Origin: Chlorokybus atmophyticus
Taxonomy: Eukaryota; Streptophyta; Chlorokybophyceae; Chlorokybales; Chlorokybaceae
Assembly (NCBI GenBank): GCA_009103225.1
Contig: RHPI01000017.1
Location: 27,543-91,542 of the forward strand
Length of the DNA: 64,000 nucleotides
Direction of reading: 5' to 3'
Part shown: one piece after another, positions 26,930 through 37,677 of the stretch
How the letters are laid out: each line of letters starts with the position of its first letter
Position numbering within the stretch: position 1 is the stretch's first letter
Notes under the pieces: generated by a model
Seen by the model: only the letters and a program-made list of their open reading frames with translations
What the model was told of the DNA's origin: nothing
Databases searched by the model: none
Program-made: the position numbers and the translations under genes

Positions 26930-29461
26930 TCGGTGGTTGACTGTTTTGCGTCTTGGCGTTTTCGGGCCTACTTGCTAGGTTGCGGTGCTGGAAGCTGTTT
27001 CTAGCTGCTACCAAGCTGCAAGGTTGTGTGCTGCTCTCAAGCACAATGTCAGTGTATAGGATGAGCGTTGAGCTTGTCTCTAAACGGGTAGCTAAATTGT
27101 GAAGAGGGGTTCCAAGTGCACAAGCAGTAGCGGAGAAGTTCAAGGAGGGAGAGATTGATGGAGAAGCTTACTACAGCCTCTCAGCAGAAATTCTTGCACA
27201 GATCACACCTAGGCTGAGCATTGTTTCGCGGATCCTCAAAGACGTGCAGAAGTTAAACAGGGATGAGCCGAGGTTGCAAGCTGAAGATGAAGAGGAGCAA
27301 GACGAGGCGGGAGCACAACCTGGGGACACAGGTGTGCTTGCTTTCAACTAGTCTGCTGCCAAGCTGCTGGTGCAACTTAATTGCTCCTGCAGCTGAAGCT
27401 CTGCTTGCTCATCGGTATGCTTTGGTCTGCAGCTTCAGTCAAGCTAAAGCTACAACTCAATTGAACCTGCGGCTTGGTTGAAGCTGCAGCTTGAGTAATG
27501 GCTGCATATCGGCTTTCTGCCAAGCAGAGCCTCAGCCAAGCCGCAGCTGCAGTTTAGCTGAAGTGGTAGGTTGGGTGAAGCTCTACTTGCTTTGCTGTAT
27601 TTTGTACGCTTCGGTCTGCAGCTTCAGTAAAGCAACAGCGTTAGCCAAGCCGCAATTGCAACATAGCTGAAGCTGCAGCTTGGCTAAAGCTCTGCTTGCT
27701 TTGCTCTCTTTTGCAAGTGCCATGCGCTGACTGTTGGCCTTGTGCGCAGGAGCTGTTGATGAAGTTAACTGCGAAGACGAGTCAGAGGCAGTCATGAAGG
27801 CAAAGCTGGAGGAAAAGTGCTTTGCCCTGTCGCTGACAAGCCTAGGGGACCAGAGCAAAATGGGCAAGCTTACTTGAAGAAGAAGGACGAGACACAGTGG
27901 AGAATACAGGAGGACAACCGCAAGCTTCTAAAGGAGAAGCTGTGGGCCAAGTTCCCAGACCACTGTGTTGGCAGGAGCTTCAATCGGGCCGGCCCAGATT
28001 ATGACATGAGGGAGGAGGTGGTTGCGGATGTAATGCAGAATCACACTCCGCTGGAGATCAACGGACAGACATTGCGCTGGCCTGCAAGTAAGTAATCTGC
28101 GTCTGCCTATGTGCATGTGCGTCTATATGCCAGCTGCCACCTGCCAGATGTCTTGTGCTTCCTTTAGAATGGCTGCTCACTGCCTCTTGTTTGCAGAATG
28201 GATTCGTGAGCAAATCCGCCGGTTTGTGGATAATGCAAGACGGGGCCATCCATTAACGCCAGGCGAAACGGTAGGCTTGACCCGTGAGCAGCGCAAGGAG
28301 AAGATGCGCGCTGCACGCGCTGAGAAGCGCGCTGACGCAGAGGAGCCAGCTCCACGCCGCTCGCGCACAGACTACGGGCTTGGCCCACATTTCACCGTTG
28401 CACTTTCCCTCCAGCCAAAATGCTGTGCTGCTTGCCTTGTTGACTGCTGAGCCGCCTTCTCAAGCGCAGCTGCGTGAGGACTGGGTGGCTTTCAAGTACG
28501 CCATTTATCCTCTTGCACAAGGCTTTGCACCCGCACTCGTAAAAAATTCAAATGCGGCTGGTGCTGCAGACCGGCAAGAGATGCTGCAAGCACCAGCGGC
28601 AGCAGCAGCCGCAGGGTTGTGGCTGTTGGGCGCGGTCAAGTACTTGAGGTGCTTGAGCAAGAGACTCCTTGGCGCAGCTACAAAGTGAAGGTGCTGGAGT
28701 GGTACAACGCCAAGGGTATCGGTGATCAACGCGTCTTCATGCTAGTATGTGACACGGACGGGTATGCTGGCCAGCTGACCGGGGACGAGCACTTGTGCAG
28801 CAATGTCTTGGTGAGCGTAGTAGAGCGTGTGCTGCGGCACAGCATATTGCAAGCGTAACTGCAAGGAAGACTATATGCGTGACATGCACTAATGCGGCTG
28901 GTTGAGTGATGCAGGGACGCAGTTGTGCTTGGCCTGCATCCTTGGTAGCCCCGTCTGCAGTCTGCCCTTGCTCAGACTGCTCTTCAGGCGACTGCATTGC
29001 AGAAATCACCCCAAGATGCGTTCGCGCGCTCGTGGTTGACAAGCGCGTGCAGCCAGAAGACCAGCATGACATCAATCAGAGGGTAAAAACGTTGCAGTGG
29101 GTTGTAACGTGTGCAGCATGCTTGCACGATGCACACTTGTAACAATTCTTGCTTGCAGATCAATCGTTGCTTTGACCACCTCATGCACTTAGCTGGCATC
29201 TGCTGCAATACCTTTTGCGCCAATGTTCCCAACCGCGAGAGCTTGCTGGAGGTGTACACTTCCTGGAGGGGGACATACGGGACGCAGATTGGGAGGCTGC
29301 CGAAGGAGGACCATCTGCTTGCAAAGTTCACTGACTCGCAGATCGGTCTCATGCTTGTTACATTTGCAGTCAACAAGCGCTGGCTGGTACAGGATGACTC
29401 TGGAGAAGCACGCTATGGCTGGCACTGGAATAGTCAAGCCAAGCGACAACCCGGTCCATAA
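26930..29461 (+). pseudogene. Decayed multi-exon gene of unknown family
   Basis: Coherent coding blocks follow one another on the plus strand. Block 1 is about 26,950-27,330: AVAEKFKEGEIDGEAYY, acidic end EDEEEQDEAGAQ, donor after 27,330. Block 2 is about 27,750-28,088 (KLLKEKLWAKFPDHCV, then YDMREEVVADVMQ) and joins 28,198 in phase (WIREQIRRFVDNARRG). Then come AEPPSQAQLREDWVAF, VLEWYNAKGIGDQRVF (to 28,858), VDKRVQPEDQHDINQ and 29,160-29,461 (LLEVYTSWRGTYGTQIG, ending TAA). It is broken by an in-frame TGA at about 27,102, where a Trp codon would fit, a 1-nt shift near 27,868 and further shifts near 28,400. The family is not recognised. It may be a host gene or a cargo/ORF of an unknown transposon. 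Introns hold AGCTGAAGCT-rich repeats (27,400-27,700). Confidence 0.45.
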
Positions 29462-29835
29462 TTGGGTACCAAGCGGAAGACCTTCGCTCATCTTTCTTGC
29501 AGCAACCAGTCTAGCTTCCATGCAGCTTCCTCGCAGCCGCCAGTCTAGCTTCCTGCTAAAAGTTTAACTTCTTGCTAGCAGTTTAGCTTGCTACCAGCAG
29601 TTTAGCTTCCTGGTAGCAGTTAGCTTCTTGCAAACAATTGGAGCCTATTCTAGTACTAGTTAAGAGTACATGGTACAATGTAAACTCCATATGAGGTTAA
29701 GATTTCTTTGCCAGGAAAACTGCCTGCAATTTGCCTGCATATGCCTGCTATATTGTGCTGCTAATTGTGGAATGAAGATGGCTGGGCCGTTATCGGCATG
29801 ACTGCTGGTCCACCGAGGTCGACACACCAGGAGCT
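29462..29835. other. Intergenic region with GTTTAGCTTC repeats
   Basis: At 29,500-29,630 a unit like AGCTTCCTGCTAGCAGTTT recurs in diverged form. No gene is seen. Confidence 0.5.
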
Positions 29836-30153
29836 GTGCCGTCAATGGCACGACTGCTGCTGCTGCTGTGCCGAAGTCGGCAGAAGTGCTACCGTACCGA
29901 AGACGGCAGGATCGTTGCTGTGCCGAAGTCGGCAGAAGTGCTATTGTGCCGAAAACGGCAGGATCGTTGCTGTGCCGAAGACGGTAGGATCGCTGCTGTG
30001 CCGAAGTCGGCAGAAGTGCTATTGTGCAGAAGACGGCATAAGCGCTGCTGTGCCGAAGACGGTGGGGTCGCAGCTGTGCCGAAGACGGCAGAAGCGCTGC
30101 TATGCCGAAGATGTTAGAAGTACTGCTGTGCCGAGGTCGGCCCAACGCAGTTT
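29836..30153. repeat. 26-bp minisatellite, about 12 copies
   Basis: From 29,868 eleven units follow with a period of exactly 26, consensus near GTGCCGAAGWCGGCAGAAG plus seven bases. One more unit lies at 29,836-29,861. Each unit contains GCCGA and TCGGC as a tiny inverted repeat. Because 26 is not a multiple of three, all frames show the same peptide words. Looser GTGCCG words continue to about 30,310. Confidence 0.85.
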
Positions 30154-30299
30154 GCCCCGTCAGCGGCAGTAACCAGCTTGTGCCGGCTGACAGATAGTGA
30201 CTTACAATCCTCTGCCGGCACAAAGCGACTTGTGCCGTCTTGGGAGAAGAACTGCTCGCAGAACTCGAAGGCAGGTGCCGCTGACGGCACAACTGGCTT

Positions 30300-30987
30300 G
30301 TGCCGAGAACGGATTCTGCTGCAGGCGCCGTGTGTTCGCCTTGTTCTTGTCTTCATAGTTGCTTAATTTCTTGTATTTGTCTCGTGTGTACAAGGCCACA
30401 AAGTCCGCTTGCTCTTCCTTGTTTGAGACGCGTTGCTCCACAGTGAGCAACTTGGGTAGCACATCATCTAGGGTTTGCTCCGATGACGATGTCTCGAGCA
30501 GAGTAGCGACAACTTCGTACTCTAATGGCAGTCCTGCAACAATCGCCAATACGAACTCCGTTTCTTCCATCTTGTGGCCGACGTTGATGAGGTCCGTCCA
30601 CAGCTCTCTCGCACGTGCAACATACTTTGTGACCGGCTCGGCCGTCTCTTTATGAAGCGCGCTTAGCTGCTTGCGTAATTGTATTTTTCTGACGTTGTTC
30701 TTGGCTTGAAATACGGCTGCAAGCTTCTCTCAAGCTTGTCTGCCATCTTCACATGCTGTGAGCATGGGATAGTGATGTGGCTTGCAGTTAAGCACCATCA
30801 AGGAATGTGCTTAAACTGAGTGTTCAAGCCAGATGCTTTCTTCTCCTGCTCTTGGTGCAGATGCTTTCGGGTCAACATACTTCCAAATCTTCTTGTGGAT
30901 AAGTAGTGCCTTCATCTCTACGCACCAAGTGCTGTAGTTGTTTGTGTCCAGCTTTGTGATCAGCCCTTTATCGTAGCTTACCTCCAT
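30300..30987 (-). pseudogene. Ty1/copia-type Gag, decayed
   Basis: It starts at the Met at 30,987 with MEVSYDKGLITKLD and NNYSTWCVEMKALL, the hallmark of copia Gag (DUF4219/UBN2) polyproteins. Later come KQLSALHKETAEPV, ARELWTDLINVG and AIVAGLPLEYEVVATLL. At least two stops or shifts fall near 30,760-30,830. The frame then fades into GTGCCG-rich sequence, so the zinc knuckle and all of pol are missing. It lies directly downstream of the LTR and primer-binding site at 31,299-31,724, in the same orientation. Gag would package element RNA in the cytoplasm; this copy cannot make it. Confidence 0.8.
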
Positions 30988-31298
30988 CTTTGCCGCGCCT
31001 GCTTTCTTCTTGCAGTTAGCACTTGAGACTTGCTTTGATAATCTTCACGTGTTGTGACTTTAGTGACTTTGTTGACTTCAGTGACTTTAACCTGCACTTC
31101 ACTCTTCAGTGACTTCAATGACTTCGGACTTGAATGACTTCGGTCTTCACTTCACTCTTCAGCGCCTTCAGTCTTGAGTGATTTTGGTCTCCTCTTCACT
31201 CTTTAGTCTTTAATGACTTCGATCTTCACTTCAATGCACTTTGTCACTTTTCTTCACTTCGCTTTCTTTCTCTTTCTTACACTCTTCACGCGTAGTGT
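30988..31298 (-). other. Leader between PBS and Gag of the copia element
   Basis: Untranslated leader of the minus-strand element. On the plus strand it shows many diverged copies of a TGACTTC/CTTCACTTC word (31,040-31,270), that is, a GAAGTCA-rich leader. Confidence 0.5.
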
Positions 31299-31310
31299 GG
31301 GCCCATAACC
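31299..31310 (-). promoter_or_regulatory. Primer-binding site opposite initiator tRNA-Met anticodon arm
   Basis: On the minus strand the LTR end (CTTCTCAACA) is followed at once by GGTTATGGGCCC. This is the complement of the anticodon stem-loop of eukaryotic initiator tRNA-Met, which carries CAT. It fits the half-tRNA priming known for copia-type elements. Confidence 0.75.
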
Positions 31311-31724
31311 TGTTGAGAAGCAAGCATGCAAGTGAAGAGGGCAAGCAATGACACACAGGAGAAGGCAACACACTTCCCGATTTATTATCGACAGACCGCG
31401 GGGTTATATACCCGCCAGTCAGTACACAGTTTGTACACACTGCTGGTCTACATGCAACAGCGTCCGATATACTGAACCATATCCTACGCTGTAAGATGTG
31501 CCACGTAGCTAACTTGATAAGCTTTGTAACAAGCTATGCCACGTCCTATAAGACTGAGTATCCTAGGAGATATGACGATTCTCCTAGGACCCTTCTCTGC
31601 AGTCCGCGCCAGGACCTTCATGTCCGGAGTCTTCGAGGTCCTCCCATCGAGGTCCCTTCTCTTCTCTCTTGTATGCAGGGCAGACTGACCGGATGTAGGA
31701 ATATCTTCAACACTTCTGCCTACA
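31311..31724 (-). repeat. 5' LTR of the copia element, 414 bp
   Basis: On the minus strand it begins TGTAGGCAG and ends TCTCAACA, giving the usual TG...CA ends, and is followed by the primer-binding site. A second copy of its inner end lies at 26,461-26,527. Confidence 0.75.
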
Positions 31725-33389
31725 ATTAGTGGTGGCCGCACTCAATGCAGACGTGGATTGGATTCCGAACTGTCTTCGCGTCAGCTGACGTGACGGTGAT
31801 GTGCATGTGTGCTCCTTGGGCAACTCGCTTTCAGCTGCATGCATGCAACCAAGGTGGCATGTGGAGGTTGTTGATGTGGGCTGCCTTGTGTAAGATGTCG
31901 GCGTTGGGTGCTCATGGCATGCTCTTGCATCCGTGCAAGGTCAGCACGTTGGCGGCGGTGGTACTTGCGGGCGAGGTCAGCGCCTCAGCAATGGTGGTGG
32001 CGAGCACCTTCGCACCGCCTAGTAGGCAGTACATCTGGCGTAGGTGGGGAGCCTCTGAGAATCTCCACGGTACGCGAGGGTGAACAAGTGGTGAAATCTT
32101 CCAATAAGGGTGGCCTAGGTGCTGCCTTCCTAGAGCTAGACATCAACCTCAAGGCCAGCAAGAATTCAGTTGTTGGCTTGCAATGGTGAGAGCGTGGGCA
32201 AAGCCAGACGTGCACCCCGGAGTATTTGACTTCCATGCGTAGACATGGATGTGCCGTAGTGCTATTATATTATCTGAGCGAGTATGTGCGATTATAGTAT
32301 TGTGATTTCCTGTGCTACATGGTGTGAACAGTAGTGTAATATACAGGTTAGTTCTTCAGAAAAGTTCCCTTACACAAGCCTTTTGCAGTATGGGTAGCCT
32401 ACCCACCGGGTGCAGAACATTGGTGGCGTGCTGCAATTAGAACAGCCTTCCCTGGCTGCTCTTCAGGCCGCTCCTGCTAAGTGCGAGGGTTGCCGTTCTG
32501 CTGGGATCCGCTTCTACTCGTGGGATGTGTGCCCAGCGTGCCTGCGGGTGCGCTGCGTCTAGGGCTGCCTTATGCTCAAGACCCTCCCCTTAAACACAAT
32601 CCCCTCTTGCCTCCTCTGCAAACCTCTCTTATTCAAAGTGCATCATGGTCCCTTCCCTGCGGCCAATTAGAAGCAAAATGCCTTGGGGGTGTGGATGGTG
32701 GACAGCTGTATACAAGTGTACATATTTACAGGTCTTCCTATACAATGTGTATAAAGCTCCCTCCTGTATAAAGGTATAGATGTACAAAGTGACGCCTACC
32801 GCATAATAGATCAGTGTGTCTTTTGTCATGTTGGTATAGACTGATAAAGTGTACATAGCAGCTGTGCATTGCTATGTATGGCAACAAATGCGCATAGATC
32901 AGCAACGTAACTCCTTTTGTGTAGTGGTGATAGCTTTCTATTTGCATGCTTAGTGTGGCCTCACGTGCTCAACAACTGCACATGGCTACGAGTGCTCATG
33001 GCATGACGGGCAGAGTTTCTCGGCGGCAGAGATCAAGCTCCATCCAAGCCTGCAGCACTGCTGCCACAAGCTCCGCTCCCTACTGCACAAGCAGGACAAC
33101 AGGCGGCACTTGCAGATACGACACCGGACGTCAGTAGTCATCCACCCGCATCGCAAGATAGGCGGGCACTGATGGGTCTTCGAGTCTCGCTATTGCAAGA
33201 AGGGGGCAAGACCTCTTGGATGCGCCATAGCGCACAGGAGACATGATCCTTGATCAATGCCAATCCTGCCCTGATCAACAATCAACGCAGGCATGTACTT
33301 ATTTGCGAACAAGCAACAAAGCGAGTACTGTACTACTCCAGTGTACAGGCGCGCAACTAGGCATGATCGGCAAACATATGAGTACAGAG
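31725..33389. other. Intergenic or decayed element sequence
   Basis: No complete gene. A plus-strand frame at about 32,428-32,562 (CEGC, FYSWDVCPACLRVRC) has two CX2C pairs and may be a relic zinc-ribbon exon. The stretch 33,240-33,389 may be the decayed upstream part of the reverse transcriptase relic that follows. Confidence 0.35.
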
Positions 33390-33910
33390 TCAGGTAATTT
33401 CGGTGGAATGTGCTTCCGTTCGGCTTGAACCAAGCATGTTATGCCTTCACCATCATTTAGCAGGTGATACTCAGACCATTGCGCGAGGAAGGCATAGGCA
33501 CGGTGGCGTACATTGATGACATGCACCTGGCCCACGCTTCTCTCTACCATCTATGGTGGAGGATACGCTTAGTGATGATGCTGTTCGCTACGCTGGGTTG
33601 GTTCTTTGGGGTGGCAAAGTGCGCGTTCTGGCCATTGCTGCGGCTGAAGTTCTTAGGTTCGATTGTTGACACGGTGGTGGGCTTGTTCGCCATTCCGGAG
33701 GTCAAGATGAGTGCACTCGAATAGCAGCTGAAGGACCTGAGCGTGGCAACAAAGCACACCAACAGGCAGCTGGCTGAGGTGGCAGGCAAGTTGTTGGCTT
33801 TTAAGTTGGCGTTGCCCCCTGTGCGGCTATTTGCGCGGTTGCTTATGCAGCAGGTGGACTATGGGCGAGCATGGCATGATGAGTACCCTTCAGCTGCACA
33901 CACTGTCGAG
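33390..33910 (+). pseudogene. Relic of DIRS-type reverse transcriptase
   Basis: The frame reads RWNVLPFGLNQACYAF, then VAYIDDMHLAHAS with the YIDD catalytic motif, then KCAFWPLLRLKFLGSIVD and EVAGKLLAFKLAL. It matches the order of the reverse transcriptase at 47,520-47,940 in the Kangaroo-like element (LPFGLNQACW, AYIDDMHF, ARIAGKLIALKLAF). Two in-frame TAG codons, near 33,458 and 33,722, break it. No recombinase or terminal repeat was seen nearby, so this is an isolated fragment of a related element. Confidence 0.75.
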
Positions 33911-34189
33911 TTGGCGGTGTGACGGTGCTCGTGCCTTGTCACCTGTAAGTTGGTCCAATCCACAACCCTCTCACCAAGACACGGTATTCACACCGGAACC
34001 TTGCCCCCTCTGCCAAGCACACACGCGCGCCCCGCCACTCGCGTACGCACGCGCATGCGCTCGAAGTTACACACCGACTTGTGTAGCGCCTTGGATCGTC
34101 ACACAAGCAAGCACACACCAGTGGACACACGTTAGTAACCCCTGCTAACCACCACCAAGCTTGCACGCAAGAAACTAGGGAGCTAAAGG
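33911..34189. other. Spacer between two retroelement relics
   Basis: Contains CACACGCGC-rich sequence; the left end of the chromovirus LTR may fall here. No gene. Confidence 0.4.
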
Positions 34190-34585
34190 TTGTATTGCAC
34201 AAAGTGAGATGTCCTTTTTATACCTACCAATCTGCACATGCTACTGTTTAGACATTTCTCGAGCTAGACGGAATTAGAAGCTAAAATATTCTTGTAGAAC
34301 CTTGTAGCACACTTCTAGACCTTTCCTACGCATCAAGGAACTCCTTGAAAGATGCCCACATTGCAAAGTTATACTATTTGGCGCCAGGCCCTTCCAGAAA
34401 TCTAGTCAAGTCCTTCTCGACTGGCCCTCCGCTTTTTGGCGTCTTTTAGACCAGTTCTGGGACCGGTCGATATCTGCGGCAGACTCACAACCTACCGATA
34501 TCCGCCACAAGTCATGAAAACGTCGTGCTTAATGAATAGGCCAAAAAAGGTCCTAAGATCATGAAACTCGGCCTCGACTGTTACA
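34190..34585 (-). repeat. 3' LTR of the chromovirus (left limit uncertain)
   Basis: On the minus strand a purine run (TAAGGGGGGAGGAG, plus coordinates 34,586-34,599) is followed by TGTAACAGTCG, the expected polypurine tract and LTR start. The outer end was not fixed because no second LTR is in the window. Confidence 0.6.
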
Positions 34586-34599
34586 CTCCTCCCCCCTTA

Positions 34600-36270
34600 G
34601 GTGAGCTTCGTCCTCGAAGCTCGCGAGGTTGTCATGATCGTCGTTGCAGAACTTGTTGTGCATTCGCCAGGTGCTCCTCCGGTTCTCAAGTGGCCTTATG
34701 CATAGGGTAGCCCTTCCACTTCACGAAGTATTTGCGCACGTTGCGCACCAGTTTCTCCCCCACAATGTCCTCCACTTCATATTCCACATGATTGACTGTA
34801 GTAACTTAGGCGGTGGACATAATGGTGATTCTCCTCGATATGGTTTCAGCAGGGATATACGAAAGACAGGATGGATGTGCATAGTCTTAGGTAGTTGCAA
34901 CTTATACACGACGTCCGAGAACATCTTTATGACATTAAAAGGTCAAAGCCAACATTCACTCAACTTGCGAACTCCAGCACGCACCCGTAGTTCCTTGCAA
35001 AAAGCATAACCATGTCGCCTTCTCGAAATGTGACATGTCGGCGATGCGCGTCCGCGTATTGTGTTTGCCTATTTTGTGCCACCAATAGCGCCTCCCTCGC
35101 TGCCTTGTTGATGTCCGCACACGTTGGAAGAAAATTGCTTACAACTTCCACATCAATGTCACTTCGTTGCGGTGTCCATGTTGTCAGCGGTGTCAGCGTG
35201 TGTTGGCCATAGTTCATGAGAAAGGGGGTGACACCCGTGCTTGCATTGGTGTGGTTGTTGATGGCAAATTCCACCACTTTCAGCAACTCCGCCCAATTGT
35301 TTGTGAAGCGGGATCCACGATCGCTCACAATGCTTCGTGGTAGTCCGTGGGAACGAAAGATATGCTTCATAAACAAGCTTGCTGCCTCTAGTGCCGTGCA
35401 AGACTCATAACACGGTGTCAAGTGTACCATTTTGCTGGTTTTGTCCACAAACACGAATATTGCGTCGTACCCTTCTGTTGTCTTCGGCAGCCCCGTAATA
35501 AAGTCCATAGTATAGTTGCTCCCACTTGGACAATGGCACGGGAAAGGGTTGTAGCAACCCACCTGGCTCTTGGTTGCTTGCTTTCACCATTTGACATGCG
35601 TCGCACAACGCCACATAGTCGCGTACATCACGATGCATCTCCCGCCAGTGACAGCGTTGTTTCAAGCTTGCTAACGTCCTCTCCACTCCTTGGTGGCAAG
35701 CAATGGGTACGTCATGAGCTTCTTTAAGGAGTTGAACGCGTATATGTGCAACATTGGGGATGTACAAGCGGCCATGATGCCATAATAGGCCGTCTTGCTT
35801 TGTCCAATGTCCACTTGTGTCCGTTGCTGTGCTCTCCATGTCCCGCAAGACTCTCCTACCTTCTGTGTCTTCGCAAAGCACTTGTCGGATCTAGTCGGCC
35901 CACTCCGGTTGCACTTGAGCGAGTGCTTCAATCGCATATAACCGGCTTAGCGCGTCGGCCACAATATTAGACGTACCGGGCTTGTACTTGATCTTAAAAG
36001 TTGAAAGAACTCCAACCACCGCGCTTGTCTCCAGCTTAAATGTGGTTGTGTCTGTAAGTACCTCGATGTTGGATGGTCCGTCTCTAGCACGAACCTTTTG
36101 CCCTCAAGAAAGCAATCTGCAACGCCATTGTCGCAGCGCCAATAGCTCCTTCTCGTGCACAGGGTAGTTCAGCTCTGCTCCACTCAATTTTTTACTATAG
36201 AACGCTACAGGTTGAAGACCCATGCCTTGGTCTTGCTGTAACACAGCTCTCACAGCCCTGTTGCGGACCA
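34600..36270 (-). pseudogene. Ty3/gypsy chromovirus, 3' half of pol
   Basis: Read from right to left: RNase H (AFYSKKLSGAELNYPVHEK, then KIKYKPGTSNIVADALSR), integrase HHCC zinc finger (HDVPIACHQG ... CDACQ), integrase core (DFITGLPKT, IVSDRGSRFTNNW, EFAINNHTNASTG) and the linker VFRISLLKPYRG. It ends with a chromodomain (VEYEVEDIVGEK, YFVKWKGYP). In the chromodomain the Trp of the ATWEPEEH motif is a TGA at 34,686-34,688. Several frame changes (near 36,100 and between the zinc finger and core) make it non-functional. Protease and most of the reverse transcriptase are missing beyond 36,270, so the copy is truncated. Confidence 0.85.
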
Positions 36271-37677
36271 GTTTCAGGAGGCCATATATTGTGCTGCGGG
36301 CCTGCGTAGGACAACATCACAGCATGTTACCAGGAACGCATCACAAGTTGTGCCCAGCATGCCATTGGCGCTAGCCAATGGGCACGACATCGACAGTACT
36401 TGCCGGTCAGTCCCGGTGATGAGACACCAAATCTGGCCAAGGAGGTCAGTGAAGCTGTGGTGGAAGCTGCTCCTGAGTCTCACCGCGCCTACATGGTCAT
36501 GGCAGATGGCAATGTTGGTTGGATGCGTACGCAGACATTGACTCCCATGGAGTCCTAATTGTGCACAAGATATGCAATGCAGTATTGTGCCATGCCTGAC
36601 CTGTGTGGGGCACGTTGCCCTGTTTCAACAAGGGAGAGCTGTTTCATCACAGAGTGTCTTGCTATGAAAGAAGGTCTTCCTGCAGATTTGCAGGTTGCAT
36701 CACACAGCACTGGTACAATAACGGTGTGTGGTTGGCATGCATCAGCATGCGAAACGGCGTTCTTGACAGCAAAAAAGGGGCGGGATTGAAGTCGGCAGGC
36801 AGTTAGATAGTGCACAGTAATAGAGTGGAAGCATGCAACCAGCAGCTGCTTTCTTGCTTGCCATGTTTTGCACGTGACAGGGCGAGCAGCATGAGCGTGG
36901 TGCAGGTTGTAAGAAAGGGGTATGCTGCTCTGTACTAATTACGGGGATACTCATGCCAATCAACAGGTGCCTGTGCACTCTTTTTCCTCTATACCATCTC
37001 ATCGCATGCATGCACATATTCATGCCACCATCATCATGCATAAGTGACTGATGTAGTATAAAAGAGATAGTATGCTAGATTAGTGTGCTAGTCAGCATTC
37101 AGTTCGAGCAAATATATGTACAGTTATAAATAGTACATAAGTGTTTTGCTTACATGTGGCTGTGAGGCGGTGGAGGCGCCATTGGTAAAGTCAACGGCGT
37201 TACAAGCACCTGCTGTAGAGGCAGCTTGCTTGCTTATTGTTCCTTGCAAGCTGTATTTATGTATATCAATGCGATGAACCTGGCTTTGATGTTCAACAAA
37301 CATGGCTGCCAAGCGAAGTGTCCAAAGCTGATTAAATAAGGTTTGTCTCATGCAATCTGCTTCCTTGTCACACATAAGCTGAACACTAGCCAGCTGCTTG
37401 CCATCCAGCTGATCAGCATGTCAGGCAGCAAAGTGCAGTACAAGCACACAAGTGTTTGTACAAAAGATGCAAGAGGGAATGCGTACATGCATGTTCGCGA
37501 AGTCTATATCACATAGATCAATGGTAATTGGGGAGCCAGAGCGTCACACAAGCAAAGATATTGCAACTACACAAGCCAGTAAGTCGCCCCACTATGTACA
37601 TTGTTGTGCGTTAGAGAGCTGTTGCTTGCCGGCGGACTGTACAAAAGCACTCCACTAGCACTACGCGTACCCCTTCG
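36271..37677. other. Mostly intergenic; one exon-like segment
   Basis: At 36,309-36,560 the plus strand is open for 83 codons with a protein-like composition (DETPNLAKEVSEAVVEA, AYMVMADGNVGWMRTQ) and ends in TAA. It could be the last exon of an unknown gene cut by the chromovirus insertion. The stretch 37,140-37,400 is similar to 40,390-40,660 and belongs to the tandem duplication of the F-box gene. The rest shows nothing. Confidence 0.35.

Noticed and set aside
27053-27330. In-frame TGA after VAKL as possible recoding
   Set aside because: The same gene has frameshifts further on, so simple decay (a Trp codon changed to TGA) explains it. TGA is also the normal stop of NVL here.
29836-30310. 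Short regularly spaced repeats as a CRISPR array
   Set aside because: The units are contiguous 26-bp minisatellite copies without unique spacers, in a eukaryotic context with no cas genes.
33390-33910. Two in-frame TAG codons in the DIRS relic as a sign of an altered genetic code
   Set aside because: Elsewhere TAG serves as an ordinary stop, and the relic is an isolated fragment, so point mutations suffice.
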